Below are positions 21,690-32,342 of a stretch of 64,000 nt of DNA, piece after piece. The DNA comes from Marsupella aquatica (taxonomy: Eukaryota > Marchantiophyta). Position 1 is the stretch's first letter. Every line of letters begins with the position of its first letter. The notes under the pieces were generated by a model. That model ran no database searches and was not told the origin of the DNA. It saw only the letters and a program-made list of their open reading frames with translations. The stretch is from assembly GCA_973895155.1 (NCBI GenBank), contig OZ316894.1:26288001-26352000 (forward strand). Reading direction: 5' to 3'. The translations under genes and the position numbers were made by a program.

Positions 21690-22560
21690 AATTCAAGATG
21701 AATCATTTGCTGTGACTAGAAGATCAGGAGAATAAGAAGAAAGTCTGTCGCTACCACCACTCAAGAGGTAGGTAATAGAGATTGGGATCAGCAACACTAC
21801 TGAGCCATCTCTCTCAGCCATGAATGAGGTTGCTTGGGTACATAAATGGAGCATAAATGGAGCATAGTAATTTGTGGACAAGATGCTCCACCCTTTCCTG
21901 GAACAACAAAACCTCGAGGTAATTGCATGAAAATGGGATAGTCAGAGTACAGTTAAGAGAAAGGCTGTGAGAGCATCAACATGATCAATGTTCCAGTTAA
22001 GTGTGACAGCCAGAGCAAAAGTAGTGCGAAGAGTGGACTAGCAAACAATAGGAGCAAAGGTTTCAGTATAGTCGATGCCAAACTTCTGCTCCAAAGCACT
22101 GGCAAAGAGATGAGATTTTCAGCTGCACTTGAGTACAGCTCAACTGGGGTTTAGCTTCGAACACTAAGCCCAAAGTGACTTGCAACCTCATGGTAACTCC
22201 ATGGGCTCTCCAAGTTTTTTCCTTCAAGAGAGGCTAATTCTTTTTGCATAGCATTGGTCCAACCTGGATGGCAAATTGCCTCTTTGAATGTGAATCATCT
22301 TCAGTAGAATTGGCAGTTTCGACAACATTGACTCCGAAAGGCATCATTGTTGATGCTGAAGTCATAATCACTATGCCAGGGAGGTTTGCGAGTCAATCGT
22401 TGAGGATGCTTAATTGGTTCTGGGGAAAATGGAACAACAATGGGTGAGAATGAGGCAAAGGCAATCTTGGGTGAAGAGGAACCCAAAGAAGAGGGCAAAC
22501 CTAGAAGATGGGTTGGCAGTGCAATTCGAGTTTCAACTTCCAGCTGTATGCACAACCCAA
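21690..22560 (-). pseudogene. Ty1/copia pol remnant (linker and reverse transcriptase)
   Basis: On the minus strand, in order: a Pro/Ser-rich linker ending FTFKEAICHPGWTNAMQKEL then ASLEGKN, the conserved start of copia RT (usually HP-W--AM-EEL-SL--N). Next comes a shifted QVQLKISSLCQ segment where KARLVAKGF-Q is expected. FGIDYTETFAPIV follows, a stop, then STLRTTFALAVTLNWNIDHV and DALTAFL, matching the region before the RT catalytic motif. Frameshifts and stops make it inactive. A possible degenerate primer site (GGTATCGGAG, minus strand) is near 22802-22811, too close for a complete gag, so the element is internally deleted. Confidence 0.8.
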
Positions 22561-23269
22561 ATAATCCCAGACACTATTATATCGACAGAGATTCTTGACA
22601 TGAGTCAACCAGTGTGTAACTCCTAGAGCCATGGAGTTTCCCACGCAGAGAATGCTAATTTCGCCAGATCCATATCAATCTGCTGTTTCCTAGTCAAGAT
22701 ACTAAAAGATGCTCTCACTTCTATCTAGCTCGATTGTGAACTCCTAAAAAATTCTGTAAAGGATTGGAACACTTCCATATTCTGAATCATATAGCCCTGC
22801 ACTCCGATACCGTTTTGTGATTTTAGATGATGGACTAATCAGACGGAAACACAAAGGTGGTCAATTACTAAGAGCCACAGATACAACTAACCCAATAGGG
22901 AAGTCAGCTTAATCTGCATACCAATGAGTGAGAGTTTACTAAACACTAATAAGCCTAAGCAAAGAGGCCTGAACAAGAGGCACTAACCTAGGCTAAACTA
23001 AAGGAGACGAACGACAGGAGGAGGTCACAATCTCCAACAGCTGCAAAGTTCAACTTTTGTAAATTGGAAGCCATGGCGTTGGCTCATTGCCTTGGGCTTC
23101 GATCATGGTGAAGTCTAAATCTGGCTCCATTGGCTTAAGTCCAACTCTCGGAACCCCTCAATTGCCTCAACTACAAGAACATTTTTGGAGCCTCTGATCT
23201 GACAGGCTGTGTGGAGAGTTTCACCGACCGTAAATGTATGCTCAATGACGTGTACTGTACTGTGTCGGT
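22561..23269. other. Decayed element flank and 3' flank of next gene
   Basis: No supported frame. Probably includes the damaged 5' end of the copia remnant. Confidence 0.4.
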
Positions 23270-25648
23270 TTACGGAACGAAATCACTGCTTGCCTTTTGG
23301 GTGACCCAGCTTTCTGGATCCACAGAGATAATTAAGCAATTATCCTTTATTTCAATCTTGATCCTGGAAGGCCAGACAACTAGAATATAACCTTTAGGGT
23401 CCGATACTACATATACAAATCATGTCTATGGAGAGGCTTTTTCGCCGTGAAACTCTTACCTGCTTCAACAAAATCTACGTGAGCACCCTGCGGTAAGACC
23501 TTCAGTAGATTGGAGAGGAAAGCAACTAACATTTTCACTAGCCCGGAGTCATCTTCCGGCCAAGTAAGAAGCAAACGTCCTTTCAGCTCCTGCAGTTGGC
23601 ACTGTTGTTGGCACCAATGAATAGTTAGTCTCCAAGAAAACGTGGTACCGAGCTCGAATTCGATTCAAATAGCCTTAAACGTATGACTTCAAAGCCACTA
23701 GCACCACAAACAACTAAGCATACGACAGAAATAATCTCAATGACATGATTTTATGGATCAAATCAGGTTCAAGGTGACGGCCTTATACAATGAGAGCAAA
23801 AAAAGATCAGTCTCACTTACATGTGTGAGTAAGGCTGCTGCCAAACCATCAACCAAGCTTCCGGAAGGGTAATAAGGGGCGCCTAGCTCAGATTGCTTGT
23901 CCTCCAGCTGCACACAAGGACATAAGTCAATTACGAAGAACAGATGCTGACACGTAAATAGGCAGCGGGTTATTAATGCATAAGTAAGCCCTCAAACGCC
24001 AGCATGGACGGCAGGAATCAGACAACAACTATTCCTCAAGTCATTTATTGGAACATCTATTCAAATACCTACACATTTCAATTGGTAGGGTCACCCATTC
24101 TACCTTTTGCTGATCTGTATTCAGCACAAACAGCATAGGTTCATCCACTGATAGTTTCCCTCTGAAGTGACGGATGGGTGTATTCTCTATGACAAGAACT
24201 CTGCAATACAAATAATCAAGTCATAGATGAGAGACCTGAGACTACCTCGAGGGACAACAAAAGACTACCCTAAAAATTCCACAATACCAGATTCTAGCAA
24301 ACCTTGCCCGCCTTGTATAGTCATGAACAGACAAGGCAGAAAGATTTGAAGACTGAACACCAAAAAGGTTTCTAGACGCGGAAGGAAATTATCAGCAAAA
24401 GAAAATTACTTCTTGAAGCAAGAAGGACTACATAACATGCACCAGTCTCAGAATTACAGCGCAAGGACTCACACCGCCAAAGGACTCACACCGCCAAAGG
24501 AGTCAAATGTCAATTTCTGCATGGAATGTAATTTGATGCAATGCTTTTGACAGAACCCACACCTTTCAGCTGCAAAAAGCTTAAAGAGAAACTTGGTCCA
24601 AACGCTTGAGGTCTCGACGGGAACCATGTATTGCACAGAGACCAGAATGATTGCATGATCCGGTTCGCATGAAAATAAGTAGCAGGCTCTGTCTTTTGGA
24701 CTTGGATCCGAAGTTGTCCTTGCCTGCAATTCAGAAAGTCCAAGTTAACAACTGAAGAATTCTGCTTTCGGGCGACGTCCGGCAAAAGGAAGACCACTAG
24801 TATTCGGTGACGCGAGGTTTAGGGTCAAGGTAGATATTTAATAAATGGATCGCCGGAAATTGACGTACCGTAGAGGTTCCAGGTAAGAGAATGTTGCCAA
24901 TTGTAGTCTTGTTTGAAAGATTGTGTATCAAATTAATACCCACTTTCGAGAGTGCTACAATCAATAACTGGTGCCTCAGCTTGCCAGACTGCAGTTTCTC
25001 GACAACTGAAGGTGCCCACTGCCATCAGCACACAACGATGTTGGATCATTGCCCCGCCCAAGACATATACCTGCGCCCAGGTTAGATATTTAGCTCCAAT
25101 GCTATTCTCGCCTAACGCGAATCCGGACCATTTACCACATCGTGAGTCACATGAATCGGAGACAAAGGATAAAGAAGAAATGACATGGACGGTTTCTAGG
25201 TTAGTCTTATTGTAACCTTTAGCTCAGGAGCTAACATTCCTCAGTCAAATCCGAAAAGTTGACCCGTATGTTGTTTTTCATTCAACAGACATAAAAGTAT
25301 GTTCTCGCGGAAGCAACCCCTTTCTGTGGGTTTCTAGCCTCCAAACACCTTGCTGCAATTTGGCGATTTCAATTTTGCGCGCAATATGTTTCTCGAAACA
25401 GATTCATTCTCTCTAAACCCAAATTCTAAGAGTCGGACACAAAGGTGCATCGCGCACCCTTGAGACACTGAACCCTATGTTTCAAAGACGAACCACGATT
25501 ATAAAGAACTTCCAGACTTTAGAAAGTGTACCTCAACCGAAGGCGGCGTCAGATCAATAATGTCCGTGGGCTCAAAGCTGTTGAGCTCTTCCGGATCGAA
25601 TCGTGACGGTGGAGGCTCTTCAGTTAGCGGATCACGCATGCCCGCCAT
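23270..25648 (-). CDS. Probable proteasome assembly chaperone 1 (PSMG1-like)
   Basis: Exons that join in frame with GT-AG sites: 25648-25532 (MAGMRDPLTEEPPPSRFDPE then ELNSFEP), 25070-24940, 24718-24563, 24200-24104, 23907-23821 and 23601-23460. A short terminal exon is unresolved: either 23363-23347 (stop at 23347-23349) or one ending in TAA at 23270-23272. About 250 residues. Diagnostic-looking blocks are the N-terminal PPPSRF, CEPDHAIILVSVQYMVPVE, VLVIENTPIRHFRGKLS, YYPSGSLVDGLAAALLTHCQ and LKGRLLLTWPE. These resemble plant proteins annotated as proteasome assembly chaperone 1, which act with PAC2 in ordering the 20S alpha ring. Existence of the gene is well supported; the family name rests on memory of such proteins. 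Two telo-box motifs lie upstream. Confidence 0.62.
23644..23661. other. 18-bp sequence identical to a pUC-type polylinker
   Basis: GGTACCGAGCTCGAATTC, contiguous KpnI, SacI and EcoRI sites in the exact order and phase found in pUC/pGEM and fosmid-vector cloning sites. It lies in the intron between the exons ending at 23821 and beginning at 23601. It may be chance, or a small vector trace at an assembly join. Confidence 0.6.
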
Positions 25649-25783
25649 TTTCTTTCCCCTTCACTCACTGCACAGCCTCCGACCGGCTCAACCTTCTTAC
25701 CCACCTCTCTGCTCCCGTGCACTCGACTGAAACGAAAGAAGTCTACTATCTCGCTGAAAACTGTACCCAGCAGGGCTTGGTAG

Positions 25784-25811
25784 TAGGGTTTAGGGAGGTA
25801 ATTAGGGTTTT
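25784..25811. promoter_or_regulatory. Pair of telo-box motifs upstream of the chaperone-like gene
   Basis: TAGGGTTTAGGG at 25784-25795 and ATTAGGGTTTT at 25801-25811 contain AGGGTTT / AAACCCT, the plant telo-box. It lies about 135-165 bp upstream of the ATG at 25648. In plants telo-boxes are frequent in promoters of genes for ribosome and cell-growth components, which would suit a proteasome biogenesis gene. Confidence 0.6.
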
Positions 25812-26335
25812 GGAATGCTCTTCGTTACTACGAGCATCACGTCCTCACGAACAGATACAACTTGTGGGGATCTTGATTTGTACTTCGAATTGCAATTCTG
25901 CAATGACAATTCACGAAAGAGTACTAGGCAGAGACGGAGTGCGCAGCTCAATCTAATCAGGCCGATTAAAAAAAAGATTTCTGGAATGTTACAATCGGGT
26001 CAGTCCAGCTTTCAATCAATCCAGCAAGCAAAGGCAAGAGAGACAAGTCGCGTGGAGAAGACAAGACGGGACGCGACGGGCAGCTTGTACAATATGTGAC
26101 GACTCCACCAATGTTATATCCCTCTTGTCCTCCGTCACAAGCCAGGATTAGATTGCCTCACAATCTGTCCATGAATCAATCCTTTGTTCTGGCTCCGTGT
26201 ATCGTCAATCCCGCACATCGACAGTCAGGATGACTCGACGAAGAACGACGTGTACATTCATGCTTCTGTTGGGCAGCTCCTCCATCTGGCTAAGCAGGTT
26301 TGGGTTTGTCAATCATCTATTGGTTAAGTTGAATT

Positions 26336-26473
26336 AGGGTGGCTTTACAAGACGTGGGGGCTAGTTTATATATACTTTCATTTGGTTTCATTGCTTTTCT
26401 AACTAGGGTGCCTTCACAAGACGAGGGGGTCGTTTATATACTTTCATTTGGTTTCAATGCTTTTCTCACGAGG
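26336..26473. repeat. 69-bp tandem duplication
   Basis: Copies at 26336-26404 and 26405-26473 share AGGGTG, TTCACAAGACG-GGGG, TATATACTTTCATTTGGTTT and TGCTTTTCT, with a few substitutions and small indels. Confidence 0.85.
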
Positions 26474-28493
26474 CTAATCTCTCAACCATTCCAATCCGCA
26501 CATAAATGTTTTCAAGATGGTATTTGATTGATGGGACCCCAAAATGAAAAAGTGTTATTTGATATGATCCCGAGTGATCTAGATGGTTGATTAATTTTGA
26601 TGTACCTTGAATCAACTTACCCAAAACCTCAGGGGTCAAGGGCCGTATCAAGTAACGCTTTTCCTTTTGAGTTCCCATTAAACAAATACCTTTGTTTTCC
26701 AGTATTTTAATTGTGAGCCAAAGAGTTGACAAATTCAATAGGCTTGGAGTGAAAGCATGTAAAACAAACTTGTTTCTGTTGAGAAGGAGTAAAAAGAAGA
26801 CTTCTATAATGAAGAGAAACTTCCACCAAAATTATAAATAAGGAAAGAACAAAGTACAATGAAAGGAGAGGAAAAGAGACCCAGAGAGGACAAACACCAA
26901 ACAAAGAAAAAGAAAAGTAAGTGTAAATCCTAAAAAAGGAAGAATAGAAAGGGAAAAGTGTCAAACACTAGATGAGTGCAAACTCAATGACTAGTGTACA
27001 CATTGGAAAATGTGACAAGAGCTAATGTTTCACATCCAATGTAGTAACTAAATAAGGAATGAATAGTAAAGATATGAAAGAGGCAATACTTTTAAGTAAA
27101 GGACAACGTACAAAAGAGAAAAGGACAACAGGGCCTGTGAAAATGGGAATCCCACTTTTGCCTTAACCCAGGTTACAGGTAACTCATATGGTACCTGACC
27201 AGATGTGGACAGGGTTTGACCCATCTCCTTAGGCAGTAGTTGTGGGAAATGGCCCACTCAAAATTCCGTCCATTTCTGAAAATTCAGTTGCAGGCTTCAC
27301 TTCGCAATGTCCACAATACCTTTGGAGGAAATGTTTGCATTCTAATACCGTTCAATTTTGAAATCCTCCACATTCCTCATGTCTTTCTTGCTTTCTTCAT
27401 GACCATTGCTTCCAGAGCTGTTGTATTACTCTCGGGCCTTCAAACCTGAAGAAGAGTTTTGGCTATGAACACTCAACACTAGACCATGTGGCTGGACAAT
27501 GCCATTTCAGATTACTAGACTCCTAGTGCTGATACAAATTCAGTAGCTCAATCGGGTGTAGCATGGAATTTAGACCTCATTCAATGTGCTTTGCACGAGA
27601 CATGGCAAGAAATGGAGTGTTCTAGGGTAATGGCTTGGAGTCTTGACGTCTTTCAGGTGGAAGGTAGTCAAGTCATCAAGCTACCAAGGAGACCAGTTTG
27701 GTAATATAAATGAAACTGGCTGCAAATGCTAAGGACACTGCAAAGGATAAGGACGTTGTTTGTAGGTCACATTTAGGTCAAAAGTGTAACCATTGTAATT
27801 TGAGTTGATTCATGTTTTGAACAAGTCCATCCAAGCTTGGGCAGTTCATCTAGGCTATTGATGGTCCATACACACTTTAGTTTCTATTTTTTGAATTGGT
27901 AGCATGCATTTGTAAAAGATGAAATACAATTTTCTCATATTTCTCCCTAAATAATTTTATGAAATTTGATATACCAATTATAGCATTCACTATACCAGTC
28001 ACATAAAAACTATCAACTACGAGGGTGGTTTTTCACCATCACTATTAACATTTTTTATTTTTACAATAGACAATATTTTTTCATTTTTTAAACAGAGAAA
28101 ACTTAACCTTAGATGTCGTTGATATCTTTCTTTTGACTCCTATTGTACCTTATGAAATGGACAGATGAGATGGCTAGAACAAAAACAAATGAATGACCAA
28201 GATAGCAATGGATGACCAAGATAGCAAGAATTTGAGTTTAAATGGACGACCAAGATCTCAAGATTTGAACTACGCCAATAAGATAAAAGAGAGTTGTTTT
28301 TCTTTTTCCTTCGTACTCTGTATCGGTTGTAATTTTTTCCTACCGTAGATCTTCGCTGAGACCTTTTCTTTTGAGCCCGCGATTGCATCGGATGGTGGCG
28401 AGTAGGCGTAGGGGCGAGAGCGAATCCGACGGCTGTTGGGAGGCTTCCAAAGAGAGCCTCGCGTTCATCGAGGGAAGAATCATTTTCGAATGA
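26474..28493. other. AT-rich intergenic sequence; no gene seen
   Basis: Purine-rich tracts at 26770-27140 produce lysine-rich or serine-rich frames without family character. A poly-T/A stretch lies at 28040-28090. The last few hundred bases belong to the upstream region of the WRI1-like gene. Confidence 0.45.
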
Positions 28494-28660
28494 GCAGACC
28501 CGAACGTTGGTTTTGCTTTTGCTGTCTCTGAAGACAGACGCGAATGAGTATTCTCGGTAATGAGCTGAAGCTCGTGCAGACTCGAACGTTGGTTTTGCGA
28601 TCTCTGATTGTCACGCATGAGCATCCTCGGTAATGAGAACTGCAGACCCGAACCCACTGC
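28494..28660. repeat. Repeats in the upstream region of the WRI1-like gene
   Basis: GCAGAC-CGAACGTTGGTTTTGC occurs at 28494 and 28576, with GAATGAGTATTCTCGGTAATGAG / GCATGAGCATCCTCGGTAATGAG following each. A third partial copy GCAGACCCGAACCC is at 28642. The array ends about 170 bp before the start codon, so it probably falls in the promoter or 5' UTR and could multiply a regulatory site. Confidence 0.75.
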
Positions 28661-28830
28661 ATCCGTTTCGGCCGACGGATTTCACAGAAGTTTCTAGGAG
28701 CTCCACTGGGAGAGTGACCACGAGCTGACGGTATTATTATTGGGTTGGAAAAGTTACATAAGGTGTCCCAGTCCTGTGATTGACAGTGCCGTTAAATTCC
28801 AGTGGAACCGAGGGGCTGAGAATTGAGGCT

Positions 28831-31800
28831 ATGGAGGCAGGAGGACATACAGAAGTGGTAGATACAGGGGAGAAGGACCAGAAAGAGGTGATTCCGGTCG
28901 CTCCGATGGTCATTCCTGGACGGGAGCAGAAGCAGGGAGTGAAGAGGACTCGGCGAGATAGAGGCTCCACTGCGAAGGAAAGAATAAGTAAAATGCCTCC
29001 TTGTGCTGCCGGCAAGCGAAGTTCCATCTATCGAGGAGTTACAAGGTCAGTTCTCGATTCCTATGGAAAGAACAGGAGCAATTCCTTCATTCATTGCGCA
29101 ACGACATTGACAGTGTACAGCACGTTTTGACTTACACGGAAGGGATTTGGAGTTAGCGGAGTCGAACGAGCCGCACCTAGGAGTGCTGAACAAACTTCAT
29201 CATAGCTAATGTCATTATTCGTCACTCGGTCTACCTATCTAAGTCTCTTTCTGTAAGCTGTACAGAGAGATTTGTGGATTCTGGATCTGCCCTCTGGACT
29301 CGCATTCTCGAAATCGGTGGGGTCAAGAGAACTGACATGAGCGGGATGGAAGCAACGGGTTCAAATGGAAGGGCATGGATACATTAAACAAATTTGTCTC
29401 CTCGAATTGGCATAGAACAGATGAATTATGTGGGACAGAGTTATTTCACATGCGAAGCTCAGAGGGCTGTAATTTTACCATATTCGAGTTGCCGATATTC
29501 GGAGTCTACAGGGTGTGAAGAAGAGCCGAAGACTTCACAGAAAGGGATAGATTACGCTCGATTGGTAGCTTCATATTTGCTTTCGCTAGTTCACAGAAAC
29601 GGATAGATGCTACTCGGTTGCTAGCCTCCAACTTTGCTTCGCTAGACGGACTTTCGTGATTAAGCTTCGTAGCCAAGTGACAATCACGTTGGTGAATCTC
29701 GTAAGTAATGTGGAAAGGTGCCGATTCCAAATATGCAACCGGGTCTAACTCTCCGCGACAAGTAACAACAGGCATTGAAGTAAATTTCCAAGCGATAGCG
29801 CCCTTGAAGTTCGGCTTGGGGATGGAGACTGTATTACCTTGCTTGAGGGCGACAGATGATGTTGTGAGGAATAATCCGTCTGACCAAAATTTTAAGGGCC
29901 TGTGATGGTGCCGAGTGCAGGGACAGGGAATCCCGCAATTAATCTGTTTACATGAATTGTGGGCTTTTGATTCCAGGCATAGATGGACAGGTCGTTATGA
30001 AGCTCATTTGTGGGACAAGAGTACTTGGAATCAGTCACAGAACAAGAAGGGAAAGCAAGGTAAGTTTGGCAAAGACCTGTCTTCTCGTAAGGCTAATAAT
30101 TCTGTCGTAGACGAGGTCAAGTCATTTTGTGCTGGCAGGTTCGACGGCATGGAGAAGTACTCAATTTCAGGGTTGACACTAGCTTGTTCAGTAATTGTAG
30201 CCATGCGCGCTTGCCCTCTTGTTACCATTCGGAAAACAAGTTCTAACTCTTTCGTTGGTGGCTGGTTGCACTTTTCCCCTCGTCGAGCCACTCGGATCAT
30301 ACAGTTTACCTTGGTAAGTCGCCCGAATGTAGTCTTGTACAAAGCTGTTCCTTAATTAAGGTAGGAAGAGCTTGTGCGAGTTGTCCCGTGCGGTTGATTT
30401 GCCGTCTTTGGGCATCGTTCTCTGTTGATTCCCTACTGGTGAATCCAGGTGCCTATGACGAGGAGGAAGCTGCAGCGCGCGCGTACGATCTGGCCGCTCT
30501 CAGATACTGGGGCCCAGGAACTCTCATTAATTTCCCCTTGTCCGACTACGCACGGGACGTCGAGGAGATGCAGAATGTCACTCGAGAGGAGTACTTAGCG
30601 TCGTTGAGGAGGTGGGTCACAAGTCTTCACTTCTTCAACGAATTCCCGTAGGATTGGGGATTATCCTTAAACCCTGCTCCTGCTTAAGCCCTGCTCCTGC
30701 TGACTTTGTTACATGGACATCTGGGGAGGAAAACGAATCTACACGGTGCATATAGTACTAGAGATTCCTAATGAGATTCTGAAAATGTTGCTCAGTGAAT
30801 CAGTTTTCGATTGAGCCATGCTGTATATCTACAGAAAGAAGATGCCGACGGTGGAAACTGACGTTGGCTCAATGTGATCAACCTCAGGAAGAGTAGTGGA
30901 TTTTCGCGAGGAGTCTCCAAATATCGTGGAGTAGCCAGACATCATCATAATGGACGTTGGGAGGCACGAATTGGGCGGGTCTTTGGCAACAAATACCTAT
31001 ATTTGGGAACCTACAGTGAGTACATTCCTCCTTTCGATTGCACATCAGATTACGACCCTTAGTCAGGACACATGATTGTTTGCGAGGAAACGTATTCCAT
31101 TTGCAATCCTTGGAGCGACGTGACGACAAGTTGAGACTCAAGGTGCATAAATTTATTTTTAAGGAGCTTCAAGCAAATACTGTAGTTATCAATTACAAGT
31201 AGCGTAGATGACAACGGCAGCCAGATAATTTTGTGGTACATCGCGTTGGGTTCACAGAAGGTTTGGTAAGTTTCCGTTTATCCAACTGTCAAATGGTGTA
31301 TGAACTAACCGGACACGCAGAAGAGGGCATGAGTGTATCTGCTAAATACGGTGGATGATGAAGAATTTGATTGTGCTGTGAAAATGTCTTTGGTGTATCG
31401 ATTGTTGACGGATAAATGAGCGCAGGCACGCAGGAGGAGGCCGCGGCAGCCTACGACATGGCTGCAATCGAGTACAGAGGCCTGAGTGCGATTACCAACT
31501 TCGATCTCAGCCGCTATATACGGTGGCTTCGTCCCGGACAGAACAGTCTTGCATTTCCAGAAAGCGATGTTACTCTTTCTTCGACTGCAGCAGCGACAGG
31601 AGGAGACGACTCCCATGTCGCTACGGAAGAGAACGGCGCCCAGGGCGAGCATCAGCAACTTCCAGTGTTTCCAACAGGATCCTCGGGTCCGTTCTACAGG
31701 GGTCTTGGGCCCGTAATCACACAGGATCAATCTTCCAGTTCTCCCACTGCCCTCAGCCTTCTTCTGCAGTCCCCGGTGTTCATTCAAATGCTGGCGCGTG

Positions 31801-32342
31801 CCTCTGCTGCTGCCCCAACGGAGAACGAGTCCAATTGTACCGACCCTTCTGAGGTTTCTAATCTCACCGAGCAGCAACAGAAGCAGCATGAACAGCACCA
31901 TAGCCAGCAGCAGCAGCTTGAAAACAACAACCCGCTTTACCCTGTATGGGGTAAGCAAGTGGGTCATCAACAAAATCCTTTATCCTCTTTAATTGAGCAC
32001 GAAGGATCGGTCTATCAGAAACATGAACATTCCTCGCACCCTTATCATCAGTCCATGACAACCAATATCGAGTCAAATTACCAAATTGTTGTAGGCCGCC
32101 ACTATGCAGAACTGGACGACCGGAAGCAGCAGAATGCGCAGCGCTATAAGGAGCTTCATGATCAGCAGCATCAAGACCACCCTGCTGCGGCAGCCTACGG
32201 TCGCTACTCCGGATCCCATGACCCTGTCTCCGCCCTGTACACTGAGCAGGAGTCCGGTGCAGCTAGTGCTTCTCTAGAAGACGGAAGCTGGGCTTTCCCA
32301 AGTGTGCTTTCTTTGTCCAATACTATTATAAGCACGTGCTAG
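28831..32342 (+). CDS. WRI1: WRINKLED1-like AP2 transcription factor (two AP2 domains)
   Basis: Six exons: 28831-29045, 29977-30059, micro-exon 30305-30313, 30449-30611, 30888-31015 and 31426-32342, giving 504 residues. All are GT-AG and in frame. The longer frame opens with TTG, so ATG at 28831 is used. Residues ~38-44 (KRTRRDR) are a basic nuclear signal. AP2 domain 1 (~65-132): [52 protein letters not shown]. Linker: [22 protein letters not shown]2 domain 2 (~168-230): [46 protein letters not shown]. The 9-nt exon encodes VYL, a hallmark of seed-plant WRI1. The C-terminal half is Gln/His-rich ([16 protein letters not shown]) and acidic, probably for activation. In Arabidopsis WRI1 drives glycolytic and fatty-acid synthesis genes. 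The role here is inferred; an AP2 factor of the WRI/ADAP group with another target set is possible. Confidence 0.95.
29537..29645. repeat. ~54-bp tandem duplication inside intron 1 of the WRI1-like gene
   Basis: TCACAGAAAGGGATAGATTACGCTCG...TTTGCTTTCGCTAG is followed by TTCACAGAAACGGATAGATGCTACTCG...TTTGCTTCGCTAG. The copies differ at several positions and lie in the 931-bp first intron. Confidence 0.7.

Noticed and set aside
28780-28830. Upstream start of the WRI1-like frame
   Set aside because: The codon at 28780 is TTG; the first ATG in frame is 28831.
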